DNA of 64,000 nt from Halopseudomonas oceani. GTDB lineage: Bacteria > Pseudomonadota > Gammaproteobacteria > Pseudomonadales > Pseudomonadaceae. The position numbers and the translations under genes are program-made. Below are positions 17,681 to 26,071 of the stretch, piece after piece; the stretch's first letter is position 1; each line of letters starts with the position of its first letter. Location of the stretch: the NCBI RefSeq assembly GCF_002903165.1, contig NZ_PPSK01000005.1, forward strand, positions 62,001 to 126,000, in the 5' to 3' direction. The notes under the pieces are model-generated. The model was not told the DNA's origin. It worked only from the letters and a program-made list of their open reading frames with translations, and made no database searches.

Positions 17681-18676
17681 CTAACCGCCAGTCGCGTTCA
17701 TGAACCGCAGTACCTGAACGTCACCTCCGACACTGAACTCATGCCGCGCGGGCTTATACTGCAACGCCCTTTCAAGCGCGTCACGCACCGGCTCGTCACG
17801 GTCCGGGTAGCGCCGCACCAGGGCACGCATATCCAGCGCATTCTCGTGTCCAAGGCAGAGCAACAGACGCCCTTCCGTGGTCAGGCGCACCCGATTGCAG
17901 GTATCACAGAAGTTATGGGAATGTGGTGAGATGAAGCCAATCCGGCTATCCGGATAGCCGTCAACCCGCAGATAGCGCGCTGGGCCACCGGAGTTTTCTG
18001 CGCTCTCGATCAGTCGATACTGCTCGGCCAGCACTGCACGAACCTCGTCGCTGGAGCAATAGGCCTCGCCACGATCGCGGCCCACCTCGCCAAGCGGCAT
18101 TTCTTCGATAAAGGTAATATCCAGACCGCGCTCCAGCACATAGGCCGCAAGCGCCTGCACCTCATCGTGATTGCGCCCCTTGAGCACCACCGTGTTGAGT
18201 TTGACCCGCTCAAAACCCGCCTCACGCGCCGCATCGATACCATCGAGAACCTGCTGCAACTCACCGGTGCGGGTGATGCTCCTGAACCGTTCCGGGTTGA
18301 GGCTGTCGAGGCTGATATTGAGCCGCTTTACACCGGCCTCGGCCAGTGGCCGAGCCAGCTTGGTCAGCTGCGAACCATTGGTGGTCATCACCAGTTCGTG
18401 CAACCCCGGCAGCGCGCTGATGCGGCCACAGAGGTCAACCACACCACGGCGCACGAGTGGCTCGCCGCCGGTGAGACGGATCTTGCGCACACCCTGGGCA
18501 ACAAACAACCGAGCCAGCCGCTCGATCTCTTCAAGACTCAGAATCTGCTGCCGCGGCAGAAACGTCATATCTTCCGCCATGCAATAGACACAACGAAAAT
18601 CGCAGCGATCTGTCACTGAAATGCGGAGATATTCGATCCTTCGCCCCAGTCCGTCCTGCAGTTTCTGCTGTGTCAT
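17681..18676 (-). CDS. moaA: GTP 3',8-cyclase MoaA
   Basis: A 331-residue radical-SAM enzyme that performs the first step of molybdenum cofactor synthesis, turning GTP into the 3',8-cyclic intermediate used by MoaC. The N-terminal cluster Cys residues are C25, C29 and C32 (CDFRCVYC). The second cluster is formed by CDTCNR and a later Cys in LLLCLGH. The TGGEPLVRR motif and the C-terminal SVGGDVQ tail are typical. The last two residues are Gly-Gly, as usual for MoaA. It lies 12 bases after moaE and is probably cotranscribed with moaC-moaD-moaE. Confidence 0.96.
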   Translation of the reverse strand: MTQQKLQDGLGRRIEYLRISVTDRCDFRCVYCMAEDMTFLPRQQILSLEEIERLARLFVAQGVRKIRLTGGEPLVRRGVVDLCGRISALPGLHELVMTTNGSQLTKLARPLAEAGVKRLNISLDSLNPERFRSITRTGELQQVLDGIDAAREAGFERVKLNTVVLKGRNHDEVQALAAYVLERGLDITFIEEMPLGEVGRDRGEAYCSSDEVRAVLAEQYRLIESAENSGGPARYLRVDGYPDSRIGFISPHSHNFCDTCNRVRLTTEGRLLLCLGHENALDMRALVRRYPDRDEPVRDALERALQYKPARHEFSVGGDVQVLRFMNATGG

Positions 18677-18688
18677 CAGGTGCCCCGT

Positions 18689-19153
18689 CTAATCTTGCTG
18701 CCAGCGTGCGAGCGCCTGCTCGTCGCTGTCTCGCGCTTCAACCCAGCGCTCGCCATCAGGCGTCGCTTCGCGCTTCCAGAACGGCGCCCGGGTCTTCAGA
18801 TAGTCCATGATGAACGCGTTGGCTTCAAATGCTGCTTGCCGATGGGCGCTGGCCACGCCAACAAACACAATCGGCTCGCCCGGCTCCAGTTGGCCGACCC
18901 GGTGCAGCACCTGAACATCCAGCAGAGGCCAGCGTGTCTGTGCCTGCTCAACAATACCGGCAAGCGCCTTTTCGGTCATGCCCGGATAATGCTCCAGCCA
19001 CATACCCGCCACCGCGTCACCCTCGTTGTAATCACGCACATAGCCAACAAAGCCGACCACAGCACCCACACCCAAATGGTCAGCATGCAGGCGGTTCAGA
19101 CGCTCACCCGGGTCAAAATGGTCCTGCTGCACCTCGATCAACACATCATCCAC
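18689..19153 (-). CDS. moaE: Molybdopterin synthase catalytic subunit MoaE
   Basis: A 154-residue large subunit of molybdopterin synthase, which transfers sulfur from MoaD to precursor Z. Conserved features are GAVVGFVGYVRDYN near residue 29, EHYPGMTEKAL near 54, VASAHRQAAFEA near 100, and the catalytic lysines within YLKTRAPFWKRE near 120. Its start overlaps the end of moaD by 8 bases, as expected for partners made in equal amounts. Confidence 0.95.
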   Translation of the reverse strand: MDDVLIEVQQDHFDPGERLNRLHADHLGVGAVVGFVGYVRDYNEGDAVAGMWLEHYPGMTEKALAGIVEQAQTRWPLLDVQVLHRVGQLEPGEPIVFVGVASAHRQAAFEANAFIMDYLKTRAPFWKREATPDGERWVEARDSDEQALARWQQD

Positions 19154-19394
19154 CGGTCACTGGCGGAAAGAAGGCAATCTCGTCGCCATCATTGAGCGCC
19201 GTATCCAGTGCGCAGAGCTCCTGGTTCCGAGCACACATAAGCCGCGGCTCGGCGAGTACCTGCCAGGCATCACCACGGGCCAGCAGCAACTGACGCAGAT
19301 CCTCAAGCGTGGCCAGCTCGGGGCTCCACGCGAGTGCCTCGCCGGCGCTGCCCAGCACATCGCGGTAGCGGGCAAAAAACTGCAACTGAATCAC
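19146..19394 (-). CDS. moaD: Molybdopterin synthase sulfur carrier subunit MoaD
   Basis: An 82-residue ubiquitin-fold protein ending in Gly-Gly (PPVTGG), the site that is adenylated and thiocarboxylated. It starts [15 protein letters not shown], a typical MoaD opening. It overlaps moaC by 4 bases (ATGA) and moaE by 8 bases. It supplies the sulfur atoms for the dithiolene of molybdopterin. Confidence 0.94.
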   Translation of the reverse strand: MIQLQFFARYRDVLGSAGEALAWSPELATLEDLRQLLLARGDAWQVLAEPRLMCARNQELCALDTALNDGDEIAFFPPVTGG

Positions 19395-19870
19395 GCCGAT
19401 GTTACCTCTGCCTGAAAATCGCCACTCTTGCCGCCGCTCTTGCTGAGCAGACGGGTATGTTCAATCACCATACCCTTATCCACCGCCTTGCACATGTCAT
19501 ACAGAGTCAGCGCCGCAATGCTGGCTGCCGTAAGCGCCTCCATCTCGACGCCAGTCTGACCGGCGAGCTTGCAACGCGCCTGGATACGCACCGCATCCGG
19601 CGCTTCAACGCTCAGCTCAACCTTGACACTGGTGAGCATCAGCGGATGGCACAGCGGGATCAGGTCAGAGGTGCGCTTGGCCGCCTGGATGCCAGCAATA
19701 CGCGCCACAGCCATGACGTCTCCCTTAGGGTGCCCGCCACGCTGGATCATCTCCAGCGTCTGCGGAAGCATGCGCACCAGAGACTCGGCGACCGCCTCGC
19801 GATCGGTGACGGCCTTGTCAGTGACATCGACCATGCTGGCGCGGCCTTGTGCGTCCAGATGAGTAAGCAT
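19391..19870 (-). CDS. moaC: Cyclic pyranopterin monophosphate synthase MoaC
   Basis: A 159-residue MoaC that rearranges the MoaA product to cyclic pyranopterin monophosphate. Family motifs seen are [14 protein letters not shown] near residue 16, [27 protein letters not shown] near 50, and the [23 protein letters not shown] stretch near 110, where the active-site Lys follows. It is the first gene of the moaC-moaD-moaE-moaA set. The cofactor made here is needed by the molybdenum hydroxylase encoded at 10827-14367. Confidence 0.96.
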   Translation of the reverse strand: MLTHLDAQGRASMVDVTDKAVTDREAVAESLVRMLPQTLEMIQRGGHPKGDVMAVARIAGIQAAKRTSDLIPLCHPLMLTSVKVELSVEAPDAVRIQARCKLAGQTGVEMEALTAASIAALTLYDMCKAVDKGMVIEHTRLLSKSGGKSGDFQAEVTSA

Positions 19871-20026
19871 AAAGTAAGTCCCGTTGCGTCTTCGCTGGGT
19901 ACTTTACTGCAATCCTCTGCCGCTGACAGCCCGAAGAACCAACCGCACCTGCAACGGTCACACATCCCAACGCACAATTCAGGCAGAGGACCGCGATTAG
20001 CTTGAAATTGCCTGCGGCGCAGCCAA

Positions 20027-20063
20027 ATAGCGAAAAGCTATCCACAGTTTAGTTGAAATTTAT
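20027..20063 (+). promoter_or_regulatory. Tandem OxyR-type operator upstream of ahpC
   Basis: Two 15-bp half-sites separated by exactly 7 bases make a 37-bp element. The first (20027-20041) is ATAG-N5-A-N-CTAT and the second (20049-20063) is TTAG-N-T-N3-A-N-TTAT. By eye 17 of the 20 fixed positions of the OxyR consensus (ATAG-N-T-N3-A-N-CTAT, twice) match. It lies 80 bases upstream of the ahpC start, where OxyR usually sits. No oxyR gene is in the window. Confidence 0.75.
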
Positions 20064-20142
20064 TTTAAGTATTTAACCCAGGCGCATACCATAGCTCCTG
20101 TCTTCTCAACCAACGACGAAACGACTCAAGAAGGAGTTCTAC

Positions 20143-20706
20143 ATGTCCGTTATCAATACCGAAATCAAACCGTTCAAAGCCTCTGCATTCAAGAACGGCG
20201 AGTTCTTCGACCTGACTGAAGCCGACGTAAAAGGCAAGTGGTCCGTATTCTTCTTCTACCCGGCTGACTTCACCTTCGTCTGCCCGACCGAACTGGGCGA
20301 CGTTGCCGATTACTACGACGAGCTGCAGAAAATGGGCGTTGAAGTGTACGCCGTGTCGACCGACACCCACTTCACCCACAAAGCATGGCACGACAGCTCC
20401 GAAACCATCGGCAAGATCCAGTACGCCATGATCGGCGACCCGACCATGCAGATCAGCCGTAACTTCGAAGTCCTGCGCGAAGATCAAGGCCTGGCCAACC
20501 GCGGTACCTTCATCATCGACCCGCAGGGCGTGATCCAGGCTGTTGAAATCACCGCCGAAGGCATTGGCCGCAACGCCGAAGACATGGTTCGCAAGATCAA
20601 GGCTGCTCAGTACGTTGCAGCTCACCCGGGTGAAGTTTGCCCGGCCAAGTGGAAAGAAGGTGAAGCCACTCTGGCTCCTTCTCTCGACCTGGTAGGCAAG
20701 ATCTAA
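20143..20706 (+). CDS. ahpC: Alkyl hydroperoxide reductase subunit C (typical 2-Cys peroxiredoxin)
   Basis: A 187-residue cytoplasmic peroxiredoxin that reduces hydrogen peroxide, organic peroxides and peroxynitrite. The peroxidatic Cys47 sits in FVCPTEL and the resolving Cys166 in EVCPAKW, the normal AhpC spacing. The GGLG/YF-type C-terminal features fit a sensitive AhpC. The start is preceded by AAGAAGGAG. Codon use is strongly biased towards common codons, fitting an abundant protein. It is followed by a terminator-like hairpin and then ahpF, its reductase. Control by OxyR is likely from the upstream site. Confidence 0.97.
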   Translation: MSVINTEIKPFKASAFKNGEFFDLTEADVKGKWSVFFFYPADFTFVCPTELGDVADYYDELQKMGVEVYAVSTDTHFTHKAWHDSSETIGKIQYAMIGDPTMQISRNFEVLREDQGLANRGTFIIDPQGVIQAVEITAEGIGRNAEDMVRKIKAAQYVAAHPGEVCPAKWKEGEATLAPSLDLVGKI

Positions 20707-20720
20707 GATCGGCCTGATGA

Positions 20721-20770
20721 CCCGGCCCGCTGCGCAGCCACTGGCGTGCAGTCGGCGGGCCGGGTTTTTT
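20721..20770 (+). terminator. Intercistronic terminator/attenuator between ahpC and ahpF
   Basis: A perfect 10-bp GC-rich stem (20721-20730 with 20755-20764) followed by six T, lying 15 bases after the ahpC stop. It would end most ahpC transcripts and let a fraction read on into ahpF, giving much more AhpC than AhpF. Confidence 0.85.
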
Positions 20771-20808
20771 ATGCCCGAAATTTGACCCCATTTTCAAAGG
20801 ACACGCAC

Positions 20809-22392
20809 ATGTTGGACGCCAACCTGAAGAAACAACTGGACACGTACCTGCAGAATATCGTTAACCCGATTGAAATCAGCGTGTCCGTAGACGAAAGCCC
20901 CAAGGGCAAAGAACTAAATGAACTCGCGACCGAAATCGCCGACATGTCCGGCAAGATCGGTCTGGTCTCTGCCGAAGACCAACGCACCCCGAGCATGGGT
21001 GTCGGCGCCGCCGGCGAGACCCCACGCATCCGCTTTGCCGGCATCCCGATGGGTCACGAGTTCACCTCTCTGGTACTGGCACTGCTGCAGTCCGGCGGCC
21101 ATCCGTCCAAGGCTGACCCGGCCCTGCTGGAGCAGATCCGCAACCTGGAAGGCGAGTTTCACTTCGAGACCTACATCTCGCTGTCCTGCCAGAACTGCCC
21201 GGACGTAGTCCAGGCGCTGAACCTGATGGCCGTGCTGAACCCCAACATCACCCACGTGATGATTGACGGCGCCCTGTTCCAGGACGAAGTCGAGCAGCGC
21301 CAGATCATGGCAGTGCCGTCCGTTTACCTGAATGGCGAGCCGTTCGGTCAGGGCCGCATGACACTGGCCGAGATCGTCAACAAGGTCGACAGCGGCGCCA
21401 GCAAGCGCAAGGCCGCCGAGCTGAACGAGAAAGCCCCATACGACGTGCTGATTGTCGGCGGCGGCCCGGCTGGCGCATCTGCTGCCATTTACGCGGCTCG
21501 CAAAGGCATCCGCACCGGGATCGTTGCCGAGCGCTTTGGCGGTCAGGTCATGGATACCGTCGGTATCGAAAACTTTATCTCCGTGCCCTACACCGAAGGC
21601 CCCAAGCTGGTTGCCAGCCTCGAGCAGCACGTCAAGGAGTACGAGGTGGATGTCATCACCGAGCAGAAAGCTGCCAGCCTGGAAACCGGTGACTACGTAG
21701 AGATCGGTCTGGAAAGCGGAGCCACTCTGCGCAGCCGCACCGTCATTCTCGCCACCGGCGCGCGCTGGAGGGAGATGAATGTGCCTGGCGAACAGGAATA
21801 CCGCGGCAAGGGCGTGGCCTACTGCCCGCACTGTGACGGTCCGCTGTTCAAGGGCAAGCGCGTTGCGGTCATCGGTGGCGGTAACTCCGGCATTGAAGCC
21901 GCCATTGACCTGGCCGGCATTGTGGAACACGTGACCGTGCTGGAGTTCGCCGATACCCTCCGCGCCGACGACGTATTGCAGCGTAAAGCGCGTTCGATGG
22001 CCAACATCGAGATCATCAAAAGCGCCCAGACCACCGAAGTACGTGGCGATGGCAGCAAGGTTGTCGGTCTGACTTACAAGGACCGCACCACAGAGGAGCT
22101 CAAGCAGGTCGACGTTGCCGGCATCTTCGTCCAGATCGGTCTGGTACCGAACACCGAATGGCTCAAGGGCGGCGATCTGAACCTGACCCGCTTCGGCGAG
22201 ATCGAGATCGACAGCCGCGGTGCGACCAACCTGGAAGGCGTGTTTGCTGCTGGCGACGTCACAACCGTGCCGTTCAAGCAGATCATCATCGCCATGGGTG
22301 CCGGTTCCACCGCTGCGCTGGCTGCCTTCGACCACTTGATCCGCACTCCGGATCCGGCGACCGCGCAACAAGGCGAAGCTGCACTGGCTTGA
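20809..22392 (+). CDS. ahpF: Alkyl hydroperoxide reductase subunit F
   Basis: A 527-residue flavoprotein disulfide reductase that passes electrons from NADH to AhpC. The N-terminal double thioredoxin-like domain has CQNCPD near residue 127. The FAD domain begins [21 protein letters not shown] near 212, the active disulfide is CPHCD near 338, and the NADH-binding region has [19 protein letters not shown] near 350. ATG 20809 starts MLDANLKKQ, with AAAGGA before it; the frame is open 21 codons earlier but that would run through the terminator hairpin. It is the physiological reductase of the upstream AhpC. Confidence 0.97.
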   Translation: MLDANLKKQLDTYLQNIVNPIEISVSVDESPKGKELNELATEIADMSGKIGLVSAEDQRTPSMGVGAAGETPRIRFAGIPMGHEFTSLVLALLQSGGHPSKADPALLEQIRNLEGEFHFETYISLSCQNCPDVVQALNLMAVLNPNITHVMIDGALFQDEVEQRQIMAVPSVYLNGEPFGQGRMTLAEIVNKVDSGASKRKAAELNEKAPYDVLIVGGGPAGASAAIYAARKGIRTGIVAERFGGQVMDTVGIENFISVPYTEGPKLVASLEQHVKEYEVDVITEQKAASLETGDYVEIGLESGATLRSRTVILATGARWREMNVPGEQEYRGKGVAYCPHCDGPLFKGKRVAVIGGGNSGIEAAIDLAGIVEHVTVLEFADTLRADDVLQRKARSMANIEIIKSAQTTEVRGDGSKVVGLTYKDRTTEELKQVDVAGIFVQIGLVPNTEWLKGGDLNLTRFGEIEIDSRGATNLEGVFAAGDVTTVPFKQIIIAMGAGSTAALAAFDHLIRTPDPATAQQGEAALA

Positions 22393-22414
22393 CGCGGCGA
22401 AGCCGCAAACAAAA

Positions 22415-22438
22415 AAACCGCCCAATGGGCGGTTTTTT
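22415..22438. terminator. Bidirectional terminator between ahpF and the HD-GYP gene
   Basis: Stem ACCGCCC/GGGCGGT with a short loop, flanked by A on the left and T on the right. It can therefore end ahpF on the plus strand and the convergent HD-GYP gene on the minus strand. Confidence 0.9.
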
Positions 22439-22449
22439 CAGCCTTGCAT

Positions 22450-23697
22450 TCAGGTGGGCAGCCAAAGCTGGTCCAACTGCTTGAACGGCCAATCCTCCGG
22501 GCTTTCACGACCGATGATTCGATCCGACTCATGCTCATCCGCCAGATCGATCAGGGTAACCGGCAATGCCTGCTTCAAACGAACAGAGTAGAACACACTG
22601 ATTTTGGGAGTGAGTAGCGAGTTGCAGCTCTGCTCCACAACCACCCCCAAACGCTCGGACTCAAGCCGCACAAGGGAGCCAACCGGGTAAATCCCCAGCA
22701 TGCGGACAAACAGCTTGAACAAAACCGGGTCAAAATGCCCCTGCCAACTGGCCATACGACTAAGCGACTCAGCAGGGTCCCAGCCCGCCTTGTAAGGGCG
22801 GTTTGAAGTAATCGCGTCGTAGACGTCACAGATCGCGCCCATGCGCGCCAACAGGGAAATGTTCTCCCCGGCCAGCCGCTCGGGATAGCCGGTGCCGTCT
22901 ATTTTTTCATGGTGATGCAGGCACACATCCAGCACCGCCTCAGGCACACCGGCCCATTCCAGCAGCAACTTATGCCCTTCGGCCGGATGAGAGCGCATGA
23001 TGGCAAACTCTTCATCCGTCAACTTACCCGGCTTGTTCAGCACCGCTTCAGGCATGACGGCCTTGCCCATGTCGTGCAGCAGACCGGCCATTCCGGCCTC
23101 AAGTACCTGCTCTTCAGTCATGTCGCACAGACGTGCCATGCCGACCATCAGGGCGGCCACCGCGACCGAATGCAGGTAAGTGTATTCATCCTTGGACTTG
23201 ATACGTGCCACGCTGATCAGGGCCTGCGGGTTGCGGCTGAGTGACAGGTTTATCTCATTTACCAGTTGCTGCAAACCCTCGGTCTCAACAGCCTTGCCCA
23301 GGCGCACATCTTTGAACATATCCTTGACCGCCTGCTTACCCTTACGAAATATCTGCTGGGCTCGCTTTACCTCATCGGCCATCGAGGCCTTGTGCACCTT
23401 ATCGCCCGACAGACTTGCGGCGGCACTGGCAGCCTCGACTTCAGCCACGGCAACCTCCACCTCAGACGGTGCCTCCGCTGCCCCGGAGTTATTGAGCAAC
23501 GGCGCAGCCTCAACATCCAGCCCCTTGCTGACATCAATGACAACTTCGGTAACCGAGCTTTGCAGAATGGTATTAAGCGTGCGCACATCCTCAATCAGCA
23601 CCGTCTTGCTCCAGAACGGATGCTGCAACCAGGAGCCACAGAATTTTTCGACAAACATGCCGACACGCAGAGATTGGGTAGGAATCTTTTTCAGCAT
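22450..23697 (-). CDS. DUF3391 and HD-GYP domain c-di-GMP phosphodiesterase
   Basis: A 415-residue cytoplasmic protein. The N-terminal 130 residues resemble DUF3391 ([22 protein letters not shown]), often found ahead of HD-GYP domains. A variable Ala/Glu-rich linker follows. The HD-GYP domain has [13 protein letters not shown], then [22 protein letters not shown] near residue 205, [17 protein letters not shown] near 265 (the GYP motif) and [13 protein letters not shown]. These residues predict hydrolysis of c-di-GMP. ATG 23697 gives the DUF3391 start; the open frame runs 25 codons further without family similarity. It is the third enzyme-type c-di-GMP gene from the left edge. Confidence 0.9.
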   Translation of the reverse strand: MLKKIPTQSLRVGMFVEKFCGSWLQHPFWSKTVLIEDVRTLNTILQSSVTEVVIDVSKGLDVEAAPLLNNSGAAEAPSEVEVAVAEVEAASAAASLSGDKVHKASMADEVKRAQQIFRKGKQAVKDMFKDVRLGKAVETEGLQQLVNEINLSLSRNPQALISVARIKSKDEYTYLHSVAVAALMVGMARLCDMTEEQVLEAGMAGLLHDMGKAVMPEAVLNKPGKLTDEEFAIMRSHPAEGHKLLLEWAGVPEAVLDVCLHHHEKIDGTGYPERLAGENISLLARMGAICDVYDAITSNRPYKAGWDPAESLSRMASWQGHFDPVLFKLFVRMLGIYPVGSLVRLESERLGVVVEQSCNSLLTPKISVFYSVRLKQALPVTLIDLADEHESDRIIGRESPEDWPFKQLDQLWLPT

Positions 23698-23756
23698 TGC
23701 TAGTTGCGGCCCCCAAGGATCAAGACAGTCGCGCTCCCTGCTGAACAGCAGTATCA

Positions 23757-23780
23757 AACAGGCCCGAAACACCGGGCCGT
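23757..23780 (-). terminator. Possible weak terminator after the acidic micro-ORF
   Basis: A 6-bp stem GGCCCG/CGGGCC with a 6-base loop, followed on the minus strand by TGTTTG. It lies between the acidic ORF and the HD-GYP gene. The T tract is short, so the call is weak. Confidence 0.35.
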
Positions 23781-23846
23781 GCGATACCGAATGATGACAC
23801 TATGCCATTCGATTGAGCCTGCCGCCAGCAAGCCCAAGGTCTGACA

Positions 23847-24005
23847 TTATTCCTCAAGTTGAAACAGCGAGCCGAAGTCAGCGCCCATCTCGTCGGTGAG
23901 TTCATCCGGATCAAAGCGCGCCAGACATCCCTCTCCCCGTGAGGGCGGCAACCCCGCAGCCCCGGCATCAAGCGGACTGAGTATCAGGTCATCGTCATCG
24001 TCCAT
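23847..24005 (-). CDS. Acidic 52-residue micro-protein coupled to the CBS gene
   Basis: A short open frame encoding MDDDDDLILSPLDAG... and ending FQLEE. It contains about sixteen Asp/Glu in 52 residues, with one Cys at position 27. Its ATG overlaps the TGA of the CBS-domain gene (TGATG), the arrangement of translational coupling used throughout this genome. No other frame is open across the stretch with similar quality. I do not recognise a family. It could be a regulator, a partner of the CBS protein, or a chance frame; coupling and composition make it more than noise. No membrane helix is present. Confidence 0.5.
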   Translation of the reverse strand: MDDDDDLILSPLDAGAAGLPPSRGEGCLARFDPDELTDEMGADFGSLFQLEE

Positions 24006-24418
24006 CATTTGGGTGCGGCATGCTGATTGTAGGTTTGCATCGCCCGCAGAATATCCCGGCGACTGATTTGCCCAACGAGCTGCCCCTCATCAACTACCGG
24101 CAAGCGCCGGCGCCGTTGGGTTATGAAGTGCTCTGCCGCCTTGACGATGTCCGCATCGGCATCGATCGTCTCCACTACCGTGGTCATGACCGACGCAACG
24201 CTACCGCCTGCCTCTTCAAAATAGCTGCCGGCAAGAATGCCTTTGAGGCAATCACCTTCCGACAGCAACCCGATCAGATAACCGTTTTCATCCAGAACCG
24301 GTGCACCGGAAATGCGATGCATCAGCAGCTTGTCGATCGCCCGGAACAAATCCATTTCCGGAGTAAAGGTGACCAGGTCCGTGGTCATATAGTCACGCAC
24401 TTTAACGGATTTCAGCAT
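24005..24418 (-). CDS. CBS-domain pair protein
   Basis: A 137-residue protein made of two CBS domains and little else. The first covers about residues 7-62 (VRDYMTTDLVTFTPEMDLFRAIDKLL, then ISGAPVLDENGYLIGLLSEGDCL). The second covers 76-130 (VASVMTTVVETIDADADIVKAAEHFI, then RRRRLPVVDEGQLVGQISRRDILRAM). Such stand-alone Bateman modules bind adenosine nucleotides and act as energy sensors or regulate a partner. It follows purU by about 30 bases in the same direction and is coupled to the micro-ORF downstream. Its partner is unknown. Confidence 0.88.
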   Translation of the reverse strand: MLKSVKVRDYMTTDLVTFTPEMDLFRAIDKLLMHRISGAPVLDENGYLIGLLSEGDCLKGILAGSYFEEAGGSVASVMTTVVETIDADADIVKAAEHFITQRRRRLPVVDEGQLVGQISRRDILRAMQTYNQHAAPK

Positions 24419-24451
24419 ATAGCCTCCTGCTCGGGTTTCTCCCCTTACAGC

Positions 24452-25303
24452 TTAGCTGAACACCACCGTCTTGTTGTCATGTACCAGCACCCGATCTTCA
24501 AGGTGGTAGCGCAGCCCCCGCGAAAGCACCATTTTCTCGACGTCCTTGCCCAAACGCACCATATCGTCGGCATTGTTGCGGTGGGTGATCCGGACTACGT
24601 CCTGCTCGATAATCGGGCCAGCATCCAGCTCTTCAGTCACATAATGGCAGGTGGCACCAATCAGCTTCACCCCGCGCTGGGCGGCCTGGTGATAGGGCCG
24701 GGCCCCGACGAAGGACGGCAGAAAACTGTGGTGAATATTGATGATCTTGTGGGCATAACGCTCGCACAATTGCGGCGGCAGAATCTGCATGTAGCGCGCC
24801 AGCACTATGCACTCGGCCTGTTGCTCCTCAATCAGCCGGGTAACTTCGGCAAAGGCTGGTTCCTTATCCTTGGGGTCAACCGGAACATGGTGGAAGGGAA
24901 TCCCATGCCACTCAACCATACTGCGCAGGTCATCATGATTGGAGATAACACTGGTAATGTCGCAATCCAGTTCTCCGCTGTGCCAACGGTGCAACAAGTC
25001 TGCCAGGCAATGCGACTCCCGACTTGCCATCAAGACCACTTTCTTGCGTATTGCAGAGTCGCTCACTCGCCAGTCCATCTGAAATTCTTCACCGATCGGA
25101 GCAAAGGCGGTGCGCAGCCCTTCAAGGTCAAACGGCAGAGAGTCAGCACGAATCTCGTGACGCATGAAGAACCAGCCGGAGAGATTGTCCGAGTGATGAT
25201 TGGCTTCGGTAATCCAGCCGTTATAGGTCGCCAGAACATTACTGACCTTGGCAACAATCCCGACACGGTCGGGGCACGCGATTACCAGCCTGAAAGTACG
25301 CAT
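24452..25303 (-). CDS. purU: Formyltetrahydrofolate deformylase PurU
   Basis: A 283-residue enzyme that hydrolyses 10-formyltetrahydrofolate to tetrahydrofolate and formate, balancing one-carbon pools. Residues 1-80 are an ACT-type regulatory domain (FRLVIACPDRVGIVAKVSNVLA). The catalytic formyltransferase-like domain follows, with VISNHDDLRSM near 140, HHSFLPSFVGARPYHQA near 213 and the GVKLIGATCHYV segment. GGAGAG lies before the ATG. It precedes mvaT divergently, as in P. aeruginosa. Confidence 0.95.
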   Translation of the reverse strand: MRTFRLVIACPDRVGIVAKVSNVLATYNGWITEANHHSDNLSGWFFMRHEIRADSLPFDLEGLRTAFAPIGEEFQMDWRVSDSAIRKKVVLMASRESHCLADLLHRWHSGELDCDITSVISNHDDLRSMVEWHGIPFHHVPVDPKDKEPAFAEVTRLIEEQQAECIVLARYMQILPPQLCERYAHKIINIHHSFLPSFVGARPYHQAAQRGVKLIGATCHYVTEELDAGPIIEQDVVRITHRNNADDMVRLGKDVEKMVLSRGLRYHLEDRVLVHDNKTVVFS

Positions 25304-25641
25304 TTTCTCTCCTGTGTATAAGCAACTTGCCCCGCATCGATGACAGACCAGGAATGGCCGCAGGGCTGCGGCATTTTACCCGCTGCGTCGAGACTGCGCA
25401 GCCACAAACAGACCAGCAGAGCGAAGGATTATGTCAACAAGGCGTCAATCGCCCGATTGCGCCGCAATTATCTCATTACTGTCAACGGAAACTTGACCAT
25501 CAGTCTGACGAAACAGTACACATACCCCGTAACTACACGATTAATTCGTTAGTTATCCAAGATAACTTGTTGTACGTTTTTTAGTCTTAAACTATTATTC
25601 AACAGTCTTGATTATCTCAACTCCCAGCTAGGATTAACTTC
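25304..25641. promoter_or_regulatory. Long AT-rich leader region between purU and mvaT
   Basis: About 340 bases without a convincing gene. The right half (about 25520-25641) is markedly AT-rich compared with the surroundings, with runs such as TTAATTCGTTAGTTATC and GTACGTTTTTTAGTC. It must contain the promoters of both divergent genes. AT-rich DNA upstream of mvaT would suit binding by MvaT itself, which is known to regulate its own family; that link is inference. Confidence 0.5.
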
Positions 25642-26016
25642 ATGTCAATGCTGCAAGAATATCGCCATATCGAAGAACAGATTCGCGAACTCAAAGATCG
25701 CCTGAACTCGCTTTCCAATGATGAAAAGCTGAAAAAGGAAATTGAGTTCGAAGAAAAACTGCGTAGCCTGATGGGCCAGTACAACAAGTCCCTGAAAGAC
25801 ATCACTGCCATCCTCGACCCGGACAACAAGCTGGGCGCAGGCAAGAGCAAAAGCGCGGCCACCGGTACCAAGCGCGCGCGCAAGGTTAAGCAATACAAGA
25901 ACCCGCACACCGGTGAAGTAATCGAAACCAAGGGCGGCAACCACAAGACCCTGAAAGCGTGGAAGGAACAATACGGCGGTGACACCGTCGAGTCTTGGGT
26001 TACTATCCTGGGCTAA
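25642..26016 (+). CDS. mvaT: H-NS-family nucleoid protein MvaT
   Basis: A 124-residue xenogeneic silencer. The N-terminal 60 residues form the coiled-coil oligomerisation part (EEQIRELKDRLNSLS, EFEEKLRSLMGQYNKSLKDI). The DNA-binding C-terminus has the Pseudomonas MvaT signature KRARKVKQYKNPHTGEVIET and GGNHKTLKAWK, including the AT-hook-like Arg-Gly-Asn motif region. Its length equals P. aeruginosa MvaT. ATG 25642 is preferred. It silences AT-rich DNA and quorum and virulence genes in pseudomonads. A bidirectional terminator separates it from sbcB. Confidence 0.97.
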   Translation: MSMLQEYRHIEEQIRELKDRLNSLSNDEKLKKEIEFEEKLRSLMGQYNKSLKDITAILDPDNKLGAGKSKSAATGTKRARKVKQYKNPHTGEVIETKGGNHKTLKAWKEQYGGDTVESWVTILG

Positions 26017-26030
26017 GCTTCAGCGACATA

Positions 26031-26060
26031 AAAAAACCGATGCTTGGCATCGGTTTTTTT
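26031..26060. terminator. Bidirectional terminator between mvaT and sbcB
   Basis: Stem CCGATGC/GCATCGG with a 3-base loop, preceded by six A and followed by seven T. It suits both convergent genes. Confidence 0.93.
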
Positions 26061-26071
26061 ATGTCCGGCAA

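Noticed and set aside
20914-22425. A 503-codon minus-strand frame antisense to ahpF
   Set aside because: ahpF is unmistakable on the plus strand; the antisense frame has no motif.
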